Source: Gracilibacillus salitolerans
GTDB taxonomy: Bacteria > Bacillota > Bacilli > Bacillales > Amphibacillaceae
Reading direction: 5' to 3'
Length of the DNA: 64,000 nt
Assembly (NCBI RefSeq): GCF_009650095.1
Contig: NZ_CP045915.1
Coordinates: 3,348,001-3,412,000, forward strand
Shown here: in pieces, positions 23,487 to 31,708 of the stretch
How the letters are laid out: each line of letters begins with the position of its first letter
How positions within the stretch are numbered: position 1 is the stretch's first letter
Translations under genes and position numbers: made by a program
Notes under the pieces: generated by a model
Databases searched by the model: none
Told to the model about the DNA's origin: nothing
What the model saw: the letters and a program-made list of their open reading frames with translations, nothing else

Positions 23487-24918
23487 AAAGATCGTTCCTT
23501 TTTACGTTTTGTTGCAATACATAGCGAACAAAATGAACGATAAATAATGTAGTAGCAATCATTAAAAATACTCCAGCAATTCCTCCAAATAATGCAGGCC
23601 CCATCCATTCAGGAATATGTGTTGCCCAACGTCTTGGTGTACTTAATGCACCGGAGACTAGAAATTGAACACTAACAGAAGCCATTGTTATGATATAACT
23701 AAAAAAGGCAATCCAGTCTAACTTCGTTACTTTTAAACCACCATCTACTTTTGCTAAATAATACATAAAGGCAAAAATCATAACTACTGCACCAAGTCCC
23801 ATATACATATGAAAATGTCCTGGTACCCATTTGGTATTATGCATGACATGGTTCACAACAATTGTTGCGTCAATGATTGCAGGAACAACTCCAACTGTCC
23901 AACCAAACATGGATAAAAAGGTTAATCCTGATGCCATATCCCACTTAATCCCTGACTTGTAGACAATCATTAGTGCACCATAAGCGGTGACAATTAGTAC
24001 TGGTAAACCATTTGCATAGGAAAACACCTGTCCAATTATTAACATCCATTTTGGCATGACAGAATCCATCAACACATGATGCGTATAAATCATTAATGTA
24101 AATACAGTTGACATTGACCATGCGATTAAAAAGACTTTGTTCGCTTTCCACGGTCTGTTTGTATACTTTGCTAACAATTCATAGACGACAATAACACCCA
24201 TGTAAATAATCGAATTAGCGAACACATGACCAAATGCAAACGTTAAATTTTTCGCTAAAAGTGGATCAAAGGTAAAAGATGGATTAATTGTATGGATGAT
24301 GTTCATCATTATCACAGTTGCACCGGCAATCAATGCTGTTACGTTAACGATCGTTACCATTGTACTGGCGATAATCGCTGGTGCGGGTGCGTCTTTTTCG
24401 GCTTTTTTACCGGCAATCACATCCCAACCTAACCCTTTGGCAAGACTGCCTTGTTTTTTCATGATGGCACGGCCTGTATCAATGAATAAAAGTATAAAGC
24501 CAATACCAATTATTAACATACCTATTAGATATAGTAATGCACCAATTGTTCCCCATGCCTTAGCAGATAAGGTTGGTAATGGATACAAAAACGTCCAAGC
24601 ACTTGCATAATCAAAGGAGAAAACACCAATGATAATAAGCACAAGTCCAATTACAAATAATACTAAGTTCGTCACAAAAATTTTCTTGGATAGTGTGACA
24701 TGCTGACTTAAAAAATACCACATCACAGCAGATGCTGCTAATCCAGCCGCACCAATCATTCCAGTTCCATGTATTGTCATGAATTGATAAAATGTCGGTG
24801 TACTAAGAGATAGAACACCACCTTGGGCGAGCAACATCAAAATACCAAATACCATCATCAATAAAATCACTGTTCCACCAATGATTAAGTAATTTTTGAT
24901 TAATCGATTATGGACCAT
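23467..24918 (-). CDS. Heme-copper subunit I with active-site Tyr replaced by Asn (second, sNOR-like)
   Basis: A 483-residue, about 12-helix protein. ATG 24918 follows AAGGAG by 8 nt. His50 (TIHGTG) and His370 would bind the low-spin heme, His368 (PGHFHMY) the high-spin heme, and His231, His280 and His281 (FGHVFAN, THHVLMD) CuB. The residue four after His231, Tyr in oxygen reductases, is Asn235. It is only distantly related to the cluster 1 enzyme. Gene order II-I-SCO-orf1 resembles the norY/norS-senC-orf1 cluster I recall from ammonia oxidisers, so an NO reductase is the favoured reading. An unusual oxidase is the alternative. Confidence 0.82.
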   Translation of the reverse strand: MVHNRLIKNYLIIGGTVILLMMVFGILMLLAQGGVLSLSTPTFYQFMTIHGTGMIGAAGLAASAVMWYFLSQHVTLSKKIFVTNLVLFVIGLVLIIIGVFSFDYASAWTFLYPLPTLSAKAWGTIGALLYLIGMLIIGIGFILLFIDTGRAIMKKQGSLAKGLGWDVIAGKKAEKDAPAPAIIASTMVTIVNVTALIAGATVIMMNIIHTINPSFTFDPLLAKNLTFAFGHVFANSIIYMGVIVVYELLAKYTNRPWKANKVFLIAWSMSTVFTLMIYTHHVLMDSVMPKWMLIIGQVFSYANGLPVLIVTAYGALMIVYKSGIKWDMASGLTFLSMFGWTVGVVPAIIDATIVVNHVMHNTKWVPGHFHMYMGLGAVVMIFAFMYYLAKVDGGLKVTKLDWIAFFSYIITMASVSVQFLVSGALSTPRRWATHIPEWMGPALFGGIAGVFLMIATTLFIVHFVRYVLQQNVKRNDLYGEKML

Positions 24919-24934
24919 CCAAAACACTCCTTCA

Positions 24935-25459
24935 CTAATTAATTACCGTAATTTGATAGGTCATCACATGATGAGCAAGGCCGCAATATTCCAGACATAA
25001 CACTTCATACGTACCTGGTTCGGTAAACGTTAGATAGACAACATTGGTGTACTCTGGCATTGCTTGTGTTTGCGCAATCATGTTCATTTCCTCATCGTAT
25101 ATTCCAAATCCATGATTAACATCTTGACTTGTCACATGAAATTCTATTGCCTCTCCAACTTTAAACTCTGATTGACTTAACTCCCAACCAAATTGCAACG
25201 CTTCCACATCAACAATTGTTGGGTCCTCACCTTTTCCGTAAACTGGTTGGTCATAAGGAAGTTCTCTTAGTGTGTAAATCGTAATGATGAGCATAAATAC
25301 CACAAGAGTAACACCATAAAATGTCCTGGCTTTGTACCATTTCTTTTTAATCCGTCCATACTCTCTTTTTTCAGTCGATTTCAAAGCTACAAATAAAAAA
25401 ATAAAGGTAATCAATAACATAAAAATAAGACTTGTTATCCACGCAACAGTTTGAACCAT
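24935..25459 (-). CDS. CuA-binding subunit II (cluster 2)
   Basis: A 174-residue subunit from ATG 25459, with AGGAGGTAG upstream. Two N-terminal helices (about 7-26 and 46-63) anchor a cupredoxin domain. CuA ligands are His116 (VNHGFG), Cys155, Glu157, Cys159, His163 and Met166 (CLEYCGLAHHVM). It differs from the cluster 1 subunit in having two helices, like NorY-type or ordinary subunit II. It is the first gene of cluster 2, 68.5 bp from the centre of an Fnr-like box. Confidence 0.9.
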   Translation of the reverse strand: MVQTVAWITSLIFMLLITFIFLFVALKSTEKREYGRIKKKWYKARTFYGVTLVVFMLIITIYTLRELPYDQPVYGKGEDPTIVDVEALQFGWELSQSEFKVGEAIEFHVTSQDVNHGFGIYDEEMNMIAQTQAMPEYTNVVYLTFTEPGTYEVLCLEYCGLAHHVMTYQITVIN

Positions 25460-25492
25460 CCTACTACCTCCTAAAATCAATATATATGTCAC

Positions 25493-25535
25493 AATGTATG
25501 ACAAATTATTTATGTTACGTGTGATACAAATCACT
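25493..25535 (-). promoter_or_regulatory. Fnr-like box and -10 of heme-copper cluster 2
   Basis: TGTGATACAAATCACT at 25520-25535 has the same one-base departure from TGTGA-N6-TCACA as the cluster 1 box. A -10 of TACATT lies at the position (25498-25493) expected for a site at -41.5. Confidence 0.65.
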
Positions 25536-25686
25536 TTTAAGGTTTTTTTATTGACAAAAATCAAAACTTTTATTATATTTAAAAATTAAACTTTTATTTA
25601 TATAAAATAAAAAAACTTGATATAAAAAGCTTTTCTCTTAGCTAGTCCAAACGATGAAGTGATGGTCCTTCCCTCTTTTTCAATAT
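25536..25686. other. Gap between the Fnr-like box and the zinc lipoprotein terminator
   Basis: AT-rich sequence with several A- and T-runs. No gene or clear repeat is seen. Confidence 0.5.
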
Positions 25687-25719
25687 AAAAAACACGGAGT
25701 GATTATACTCCGTGTTTTT
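25687..25719 (-). terminator. Bidirectional terminator
   Basis: AAAACACGGAGT and ACTCCGTGTTTT arms around GATTAT, with A/T runs on both sides; ends the zinc-binding lipoprotein gene. Confidence 0.9.
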
Positions 25720-25720
25720 C

Positions 25721-26974
25721 TTAATAATCTAACGCTTCTGTTAATACGTTCAAATTTCGCTCCATTAAGCTAAAATATGTTTCGTCATTTTCAATATCCT
25801 CATCAGTCAAAATGGATAAATTATGCAATTGCAATGATTCGACGTTTGTTTCTGCTTGAATTACTTCTGCTACTTTTGGTTCTATATTTTGTTCAAATAA
25901 TAAATATTGAATATTGGTATCTTCAACATGATCCAGAATTCTCTCCAACTCTTTCTGAGAAGGTTCTTCCGATGGAGACAAACCAGCTAATGCAATTTGC
26001 TCGAGTCCGTAGCTTTGTTCCCAATAGCCATATGCAGCATGAGTAACGAGAATTTCATTATTTGTTGCACCTTCTAATTGTTCATGGAATTCATCATCTA
26101 AAGCAATTAATCTATCTTCTAAATCACTGAAATTAGTTTCAAATATTTCTTCTTGCTCCGGATTTAATTCTATTAAGGCATCCTTGATATTACGCGCCAG
26201 TTCAATGGAACGGATAGGATCTAACCAAAGATGCGGATCATCATCACCATGGTCATGATCATGTTCCTCTTCAACTTCCACTTCAGCTTCTTCTTCATGT
26301 GCATGTTCATCTTCGTGACTGTGTTCCTCTTCCTCGTGTGCGTGCTCATCTTCGTGACTGTGTTCCTCTTCTTCGTGTGCGTGCTCATCTTCGTGACTGT
26401 GTTCCTCTTCTTCGTGTGCGTGCTCATCTTCGTGACTGTGTTCCTCTTCTTCGTGTGCGTGCTCATCTTCGTGACTGTGTTCCTCTTCTTCGTGTGCGTG
26501 CTCATCTTCGTGACTGTGTTCCTCTTCTTCGTGTGCGTGCTCATCTTCGTGACTGTGTTCCTCTTCTTCGTGTGCGTGCTCATCTTCATGTTTATGCACA
26601 TGCTCAACCAGTGAAACTCCTTCGGCTGCTTCTACCATTAATACATCCTCACCTACAAGTGCTTCTTCTATTTTCCCCGCATAGGTTTCAAGATTAGCTC
26701 CATTATATAAAAACATATCCGCTTCTGCGATATCTACCATCATTTTAGAAGTAGGTTCAAAGTTATGCGGATCAGATCCAGGTGGTAAAATCGTTTCTAC
26801 CTCTACAAACTCCCCACCAATTTCTTCTGTAAAATAGGCTAACGGATACAATGTTGAATAGATTTGAAGTGTATCATTCTCTGATTCTTGTTGATCTGCT
26901 TGAGAGTCTTCCTCAGCATTACAACCTATTAACAGAAATAATATAGATAAAATGGCTAAACTTACTTTTTTCAT
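25721..26974 (-). CDS. znuA: Zinc ABC transporter substrate-binding lipoprotein with long His/Glu/Asp repeat
   Basis: A 417-residue lipoprotein with lipobox LIGC (Cys18). The ZnuA/AdcA fold is clear: ILPPGSDPHNFEPTSKM with His70, DPHLWLDP after the repeat, VTHAAYGYWEQSYGLEQ and LFEQNIEPKVAEV. Between the two lobes lies a repeat of HSHEDEHAHEEEE, seven copies after one degenerate copy (residues about 127-235), then HDHDHGDDD. This loop is far longer than usual and would bind several zinc ions. No ATPase or permease gene is adjacent. Three Zur-like boxes lie upstream. Confidence 0.93.
   Translation of the reverse strand: MKKVSLAILSILFLLIGCNAEEDSQADQQESENDTLQIYSTLYPLAYFTEEIGGEFVEVETILPPGSDPHNFEPTSKMMVDIAEADMFLYNGANLETYAGKIEEALVGEDVLMVEAAEGVSLVEHVHKHEDEHAHEEEEHSHEDEHAHEEEEHSHEDEHAHEEEEHSHEDEHAHEEEEHSHEDEHAHEEEEHSHEDEHAHEEEEHSHEDEHAHEEEEHSHEDEHAHEEEAEVEVEEEHDHDHGDDDPHLWLDPIRSIELARNIKDALIELNPEQEEIFETNFSDLEDRLIALDDEFHEQLEGATNNEILVTHAAYGYWEQSYGLEQIALAGLSPSEEPSQKELERILDHVEDTNIQYLLFEQNIEPKVAEVIQAETNVESLQLHNLSILTDEDIENDETYFSLMERNLNVLTEALDY
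26295..26590. repeat. In-gene tandem repeat, 39-bp period, seven full copies
   Basis: Nearly identical 39-bp units inside the znuA-like gene, such as 'tcttcgtgactgtgttcctc', repeat seven times, with only a few base changes (cctcg versus ttcg) in the copies at the ends. Near-identity at the DNA level implies recent expansion and probable length variation between strains. Confidence 0.95.
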
Positions 26975-27003
26975 TTAAAATTATCCCCCTTCATTATGTA
27001 TAG

Positions 27004-27024
27004 AAATAATAATGATTACGAATA
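27004..27024. promoter_or_regulatory. Zur-like box 1
   Basis: TAATGATTACGA core; 17 of 21 positions, counting the free centre, agree with AAATCGTAAT-N-ATTACGATTT. Closest to the znuA start. Confidence 0.45.
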
Positions 27025-27037
27025 AACACACAAAAAC

Positions 27038-27058
27038 AAACCGTAATCAATACGATTT
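27038..27058. promoter_or_regulatory. Zur-like box 2
   Basis: CCGTAATCAATACGATTT core; two differences from the B. subtilis Zur consensus over 21 positions. Confidence 0.75.
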
Positions 27059-27090
27059 AATAATATTATAGTAGATTATTATTAAAATGT

Positions 27091-27111
27091 AAATAGTAAT
27101 TGTTACGATTT
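27091..27111. promoter_or_regulatory. Zur-like box 3
   Basis: AGTAATTGTTACGATTT core; two differences from consensus. Its position between the divergent genes could silence both znuA and the lipoprotein gene when zinc is plentiful. Confidence 0.75.
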
Positions 27112-27274
27112 ATTTTATTTTTTATCCAATTAATTGAATTTTGTGGTGGCAACGGCAAACTTTTTTTGGCTCTAGGATTAATGTCAGATGAAAAATGTCA
27201 TACATTGTTCATTGATTATTCTTGCTGTAAGTCGTATAGTATGATTAGAAAAATGCATTATACGGAGGATCATT

Positions 27275-28039
27275 ATGAAAAAAAGCTATATCCTATTTAC
27301 TTTATTAACCCTATTATTAGCAGCTTGTAACAGTCAAGCAGAGAATGACGAACAACAACTCGAAAAAGAAGAAGTAAAAGGTATTCAAGTAGATTTTGTA
27401 CTTCCTGAAGAAGCAAAAGTCGGGGAGACAGTAATGTTACAAACTACCGTTACTTATGGTGAAGATGAACTTGTGCGAGATGCTGAAGAAATGACCTTCG
27501 AGTATTGGAATGTAGAAGATGAAGACAATACAGTTGAAGTGGAAGCTACTAATCAAGAAGATGGCACTTACTCAGCAGAAGTAACATTTGAGGAACCTGG
27601 TACTTACGAGATTTATGCGCATACAACAGCTAGAGACATTCACTCGATGCCGAAAAAAGCCATTACAATCAATGGTGAGGAAACGGAACATCATGAGCAT
27701 GAGTCTCATGAAGAAACAGAAGACACAGCACATGAGCATCAACATGGATTCGAAATAACGCTGAATCCTTTAGAATCTATATCTGTTAATCAAGAAATAG
27801 ACATCACCGTAGACCTTTCTATGGATGAAGAACCATATGAGAACGCAAGAGTACGCTATGAAATAATTCCAGAAAACAGTGAGAAGCATGACTGGATTGA
27901 AACAGAAGAAATTAATCCTGGCGAATATGTAAATTCTCACTCCTTTAAAGAAGCCGGGCAGGCAGAAATGATTGTCCATGTAACAGATGATTCTGGATTG
28001 CATGAACATGAAGAGTTCGATATTGAAATAGAAGAATAA
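27275..28039 (+). CDS. His-rich lipoprotein with two YtkA/FixH-like domains, probably zinc-related
   Basis: A 254-residue lipoprotein with lipobox LAAC (Cys18), after CGGAGG and ATG 27275. Two similar immunoglobulin-like YtkA/FixH domains (about 32-135 and 160-254) each end with an EPGTYEIYAH- or EAGQAEMIVHV-type strand. The linker HHEHESHEETEDTAHEHQHG is a metal-binding loop like that of the divergent zinc-binding protein. Shared Zur-like boxes suggest a zinc-starvation role, perhaps handing zinc to the transporter. That is an inference; related YtkA domains are otherwise uncharacterised. Confidence 0.75.
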   Translation: MKKSYILFTLLTLLLAACNSQAENDEQQLEKEEVKGIQVDFVLPEEAKVGETVMLQTTVTYGEDELVRDAEEMTFEYWNVEDEDNTVEVEATNQEDGTYSAEVTFEEPGTYEIYAHTTARDIHSMPKKAITINGEETEHHEHESHEETEDTAHEHQHGFEITLNPLESISVNQEIDITVDLSMDEEPYENARVRYEIIPENSEKHDWIETEEINPGEYVNSHSFKEAGQAEMIVHVTDDSGLHEHEEFDIEIEE

Positions 28040-28059
28040 GATTATATTAATCAATTGGC

Positions 28060-28117
28060 AATTAAAAAAGTATACATCGTTTCAATAAGCAGTTGAAACG
28101 CGTGTATACTTTTTAAT
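28060..28117 (+). terminator. Long bidirectional terminator
   Basis: AATTAAAAAAGTATACA.CGTTTCAA and its complement around TAAGCAG, with a T-run on each strand; serves the FixH-like and the DUF4870 genes, which converge here. Confidence 0.9.
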
Positions 28118-28147
28118 TACGCTAATTTTTAATCATTTTAGAGCAAC

Positions 28148-28471
28148 CTATTTGATAAAACGAATTACAAGCGGGATTTTATATTCTTCTCCATTGAAAG
28201 CTTTAAATAAGGCGATAAGTGTGAATATAAATGCTAAAATACCAACAATTGGCAATAGCAGCACACCAATTAACACTACTACCAAAATCCCACTAACAAT
28301 CGCATAAATCGTAAACGATATAAAGAAATTGAAGTATTCTTTTCCGTGATAGTCAATAAATGCTGACTCTTCACGTTTAATCATCCAGATAATTAATGGA
28401 CCGATAATGGCAGTAAAAAAGCTTAATAAATAAATCAACATTCCAAATAAACGTTCGTCATTATTCGTCAT
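28148..28471 (-). CDS. DUF4870 small membrane protein
   Basis: A 107-residue protein with three helices and the DUF4870 pattern: an initial LLIYL-type helix, IIWMIKREESAFIDYHGKEYFNF, and a final helix ending in ...LIALFKAFNGEEYKIPL. The family is widespread in Firmicutes with unknown function. Upstream AGGGGAGGTG gives a strong start at 28471. It is alone between converging terminator and the N-hydroxylase gene. Confidence 0.88.
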   Translation of the reverse strand: MTNNDERLFGMLIYLLSFFTAIIGPLIIWMIKREESAFIDYHGKEYFNFFISFTIYAIVSGILVVVLIGVLLLPIVGILAFIFTLIALFKAFNGEEYKIPLVIRFIK

Positions 28472-28587
28472 AATCTACACCTCCCCTCGATATTGTACCA
28501 TATCCAGTCAGCTTCTAGTTCCTAAATAGATAATTTTTCATGTAACGTATATAATAAAAGGAAATGGCTAAAAAAAGAGGGATATCT

Positions 28588-29880
28588 ATGGAACAATATG
28601 ATCTTATCGGGCTAGGAATTGGCCCCTATAACCTTGGACTCGCAACTTTAACAACCGAAAAATCTAATCTAAAAACAATCTTTTTTGATCAAAATGGGCA
28701 ATTTGCGTGGCACCCAGGGATGTTAATTGAAGGAACTGATTTACAGGTTTCCTTTCTGGCAGATCTAGTGACATTTGCGAATCCTACTAGTAAGTATACG
28801 TTCTTAAATTATTTACATGAACACAATCGCCTATATAAATTTTTCTTTTTTCATAAATTTGAAATGCCTAGAGCGGAGTATGCCTCATATTTAAAATGGG
28901 TTGTTGAGCAACTGCCAAATTGTCACTTTAAATCAGAAGTCAAAGATGTGATTGATCATAGTGATCATTACGAAGTAGTTGTCAATCATTGGGGCGAACA
29001 AAAAGAGCGCTCTTATTTTGCAAAGCATGTCGTACTTGGGACGGGTAGTACTCCGATGATTCCATTCGAACTAGATGACATTGGCTCGGAACATGTCCAC
29101 CATTCCAGTCAATATGTATATCTTAAAGATCGAACAATCAAAGCAAATGACATTACAATTGTCGGGTCCGGACAAAGCGCTTCAGAAATTTTCTATGACT
29201 TATTGAAACTTCAAGAACATTTCAATTATCACTTATCCTGGTATACAAGATCTCCTGGATTCTTACAGCTGGATAACAGTAAATTAGGCCAAGAAGTATT
29301 CACACCAGATTATGTAGATTATTTTCATGAGTTACCATTTCAAGAACGAAAAGATTCTCTAGATCACCTCGGTCAATTACGTAAAGGGATTGACCGTGAC
29401 ACTATACATAGTATTCATGAATTGCTCTACCATCGGTCCGTAGATAATAAAAAGCTACCAGTGACTATTCAACCTTTAACAGAGATTCAGAAGGTTGAAA
29501 AGAACGGCTCGAGCTTAAAAGTCAAGGCCAGACAATGGCAAAAAGATGAGGATGTTTCTTTTGAAACTGAAAAAGTTATACTTGCTACAGGATATAAACC
29601 AAACATTCCGGACTGGTTTAACCAGCGATTTGAGGGTGAAATTGAGTGGGAGGATGACAAACGTTTTAAGGTAGATGATAATTTCAAACTTGTTTTTAAA
29701 GATAGAAAAAGAGACCATCACTTTTATACTTTAACGAATTTGGAACACTCCCATGGAACAGGAGCGACTAATTTAGGATTGGCAGTAGATCGCAATATTC
29801 AAATCATAAATGAAATCGCCGGGGAAACCATTTATGAAGAAAAAAGGGATACGATTTTTACACAGTTTGATCCTAATTAG
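28588..29880 (+). CDS. Lysine/ornithine N-monooxygenase family (IucD/PvdA/SidA)
   Basis: A 430-residue flavoenzyme starting MEQYDLIGLGIGPYNLGLA after AAAGAGGGA. The FAD motif GIGPYNLGLA, the substrate-side segment FAWHPGMLIEGTDLQVSFLADLVTFANPTS, the NADPH motif IVGSGQSASEIF (about 190) and ATGYKPN near 345 all fit. These enzymes hydroxylate the side-chain amine of lysine or ornithine as the first step of hydroxamate siderophores. No siderophore synthetase, NRPS or transport gene adjoins, so partners must be elsewhere or the role differs. Confidence 0.92.
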   Translation: MEQYDLIGLGIGPYNLGLATLTTEKSNLKTIFFDQNGQFAWHPGMLIEGTDLQVSFLADLVTFANPTSKYTFLNYLHEHNRLYKFFFFHKFEMPRAEYASYLKWVVEQLPNCHFKSEVKDVIDHSDHYEVVVNHWGEQKERSYFAKHVVLGTGSTPMIPFELDDIGSEHVHHSSQYVYLKDRTIKANDITIVGSGQSASEIFYDLLKLQEHFNYHLSWYTRSPGFLQLDNSKLGQEVFTPDYVDYFHELPFQERKDSLDHLGQLRKGIDRDTIHSIHELLYHRSVDNKKLPVTIQPLTEIQKVEKNGSSLKVKARQWQKDEDVSFETEKVILATGYKPNIPDWFNQRFEGEIEWEDDKRFKVDDNFKLVFKDRKRDHHFYTLTNLEHSHGTGATNLGLAVDRNIQIINEIAGETIYEEKRDTIFTQFDPN

Positions 29881-29885
29881 TCCCT

Positions 29886-30068
29886 AAGCGGACATTTGTT
29901 CCGCTATATCACGAAAAATGGTTATTTTTAACTTTTGACGGACATCTTTTCCGTTATTAATAAGAAATTCTTCAAATACATGCCAAATCTCGGTAAATAA
30001 CGGAACAGATGTCCACATCACCTTAAAAAAGAGGTGCTTTAGCGAAAATAGCGGAATAAATGTCCGCT
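29886..30068. repeat. Intergenic 'GCGGACATTTGTTCCGC' repeat units
   Basis: Four units: 29888-29905 and 29938-29955 (CGGACAT.TTTCCG type) and, inverted, 29998-30014 and 30049-30067 (GCGGAA.A.ATGTCCGC type). The two pairs face each other and could fold into one long structure between the convergent N-hydroxylase and HAD genes, where they may act as a terminator. Confidence 0.75.
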
Positions 30069-30074
30069 GATCTC

Positions 30075-30752
30075 TCATCTTTCTGTTTCGATTGACGTTA
30101 ACTCTAAAAGGCTATGTATTACTTTTACTCCTGAATTACTTTTATGTTTTTTTCGATTCAACCATACCCCTACCATCCCTGCTTTGTTACTTCCAATTGC
30201 ATCCGTTTCAAGTCTATCCCCTACATAAATACTTTTACGAAGTTGAGCTTTCGCTTGCATACATGCTTTTTGAAAGATAGAAGGATTTGGTTTAGCCACT
30301 CCTATTTCACTTGAAGTAAAAATATGTTCAAAATAATGATCTATCCCTACACTCTCTAATTTTTCGAATTGTTGTTGATAATTGCCGTTGCTAATAACCC
30401 CAAGACGAATCCCTTGTTGTTTTAAGGCCACTAAGCAAGGGACGACATCTTCAAAAACAGACCAATTTCTTTTATACAAAATCAAATAATTGTTGAATAT
30501 GTTATCTGCCTGCAAGTCATTTAAATGATAACCAAATATGTCTTTTATACGGAACCTTCTCTGTTCCTGGAATGTTAATTCATTTGATAAAAATTTTTCG
30601 AAATACTTTTTTGATAATTCAAACCACATATCAACAAGTTCATTTTCACTACATTCTAGCTCATCTGCATACTTCTTATAAAAATCAATTGCTCCCTTTT
30701 TTTCTGCACTTTCGTGGTCTAGTAATGTTGCATCAATATCGAAGAATATCAC
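30075..30752 (-). CDS. HAD-superfamily hydrolase (YjjG/YfnB-like)
   Basis: A 225-residue phosphatase. Motif I is FFDIDATLLDH (Asp nucleophile and second Asp; DIDAT instead of DxDGT), motif II LGVISNGN, motif III lysine in GVAKPNPSIF and motif IV YVGDRLETDAIGSNKAGM. The helical cap follows motif I, as in nucleotidase-like members. Substrate unknown. It is convergent with the N-hydroxylase gene, with a repeat array between. Confidence 0.88.
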   Translation of the reverse strand: MIFFDIDATLLDHESAEKKGAIDFYKKYADELECSENELVDMWFELSKKYFEKFLSNELTFQEQRRFRIKDIFGYHLNDLQADNIFNNYLILYKRNWSVFEDVVPCLVALKQQGIRLGVISNGNYQQQFEKLESVGIDHYFEHIFTSSEIGVAKPNPSIFQKACMQAKAQLRKSIYVGDRLETDAIGSNKAGMVGVWLNRKKHKSNSGVKVIHSLLELTSIETER

Positions 30753-30879
30753 TTGGACTTTCCCCCATAGTTTAATATAATTTGTTCAAAATGTGGTACT
30801 CTTATTTTGTAACCAAGTATATTCATTGTTCTCTAATTTATTGTATTAACCTTGCTCAATAAGTACACAAATCTTCTAA

Positions 30880-31656
30880 TTATTTAATTGCTTTCCAAAT
30901 TGTCCATCTATCCTTTTCGGTTATAATTTCGTCTTTTGGAATGGATTGATCTATATGATTTATTAACACATTTATTTCACCATCATCTAATTCGTGTAAA
31001 ATACTTCTTCCAGTTCTTTGATGTAAATCCTTTAGTAACAGTTCTTTGGTATCATACACTTTTCTTGTTTCCCACAACTTAACTTCTTCAATTTCTCTAA
31101 AACCATTATCCTTTAAGGTTTCCATTACAAATTGGCTCTTGTATCGACGATTATTCTCTTTCTCAATCAATTTTGGAAAAAGTTCAAAAAAATAACCTCT
31201 GATGTTGTTATCTGTACCTTCTAACAAACAATCTTCAGGAGTTCGATCTTGAATAAGAAAATATCCATTTTCATTCAAAACTCGGTATGCTTCTTGAAAA
31301 CAAGAGTACAAATCTTTAATATGATGTATTAATGCTCTTTCTAACAATAAATGATAACTATCACTATCTAACCCCGTTTCCAAGGCATTTCCATGTTTAA
31401 ATGATATGTTTTTATAAGCTTTACAGTTTTCCCTTGCGCCTTTTAGAATAGCTTCGGAAAAGTCGACACCAGTAACGTTTTCAACACCCATGTCAGAAAG
31501 TGCCTTCGAATAAATTCCCCCACCACATCCAATATCTAAAGCCTTCGATATATTCTTGATAGGTACAAAGTCTTTTATTACTTCAGTCCATGAGTTATCA
31601 GCAATTCGAGTTGTGTAAGACATACGACTTTTTTTACTATGGAAATCAATTCCCAT
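30880..31656 (-). CDS. Class I SAM-dependent methyltransferase
   Basis: A 258-residue protein. SAM motif I is ALDIGCGGGIYSKALSDMGV (about 41-60), motif II VTGVDFSEA and the post-I region LLLERALIHHI and EAYRVLNENGYFLIQDRT. It resembles small-molecule methyltransferases (Methyltransf_11/25). It is the last of several minus-strand genes in an accessory region; substrate unknown. Confidence 0.88.
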   Translation of the reverse strand: MGIDFHSKKSRMSYTTRIADNSWTEVIKDFVPIKNISKALDIGCGGGIYSKALSDMGVENVTGVDFSEAILKGARENCKAYKNISFKHGNALETGLDSDSYHLLLERALIHHIKDLYSCFQEAYRVLNENGYFLIQDRTPEDCLLEGTDNNIRGYFFELFPKLIEKENNRRYKSQFVMETLKDNGFREIEEVKLWETRKVYDTKELLLKDLHQRTGRSILHELDDGEINVLINHIDQSIPKDEIITEKDRWTIWKAIK

Positions 31657-31708
31657 TCTACATCCCTCATCTCTGTTCTAGTAAAGGCCTTTAAATATTA
31701 CTGTAAAA

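Noticed and set aside
26295..26590. Tandem 39-bp repeat as a CRISPR array
   Set aside because: Units are directly adjacent without unique spacers and encode an in-frame metal-binding peptide; no cas genes are near.
26231..26697. Long open frames on the plus strand across the His-repeat region
   Set aside because: They are shadows of the 39-bp repeat inside the zinc-binding protein gene; the low-complexity unit keeps several frames open and they lack ribosome sites.
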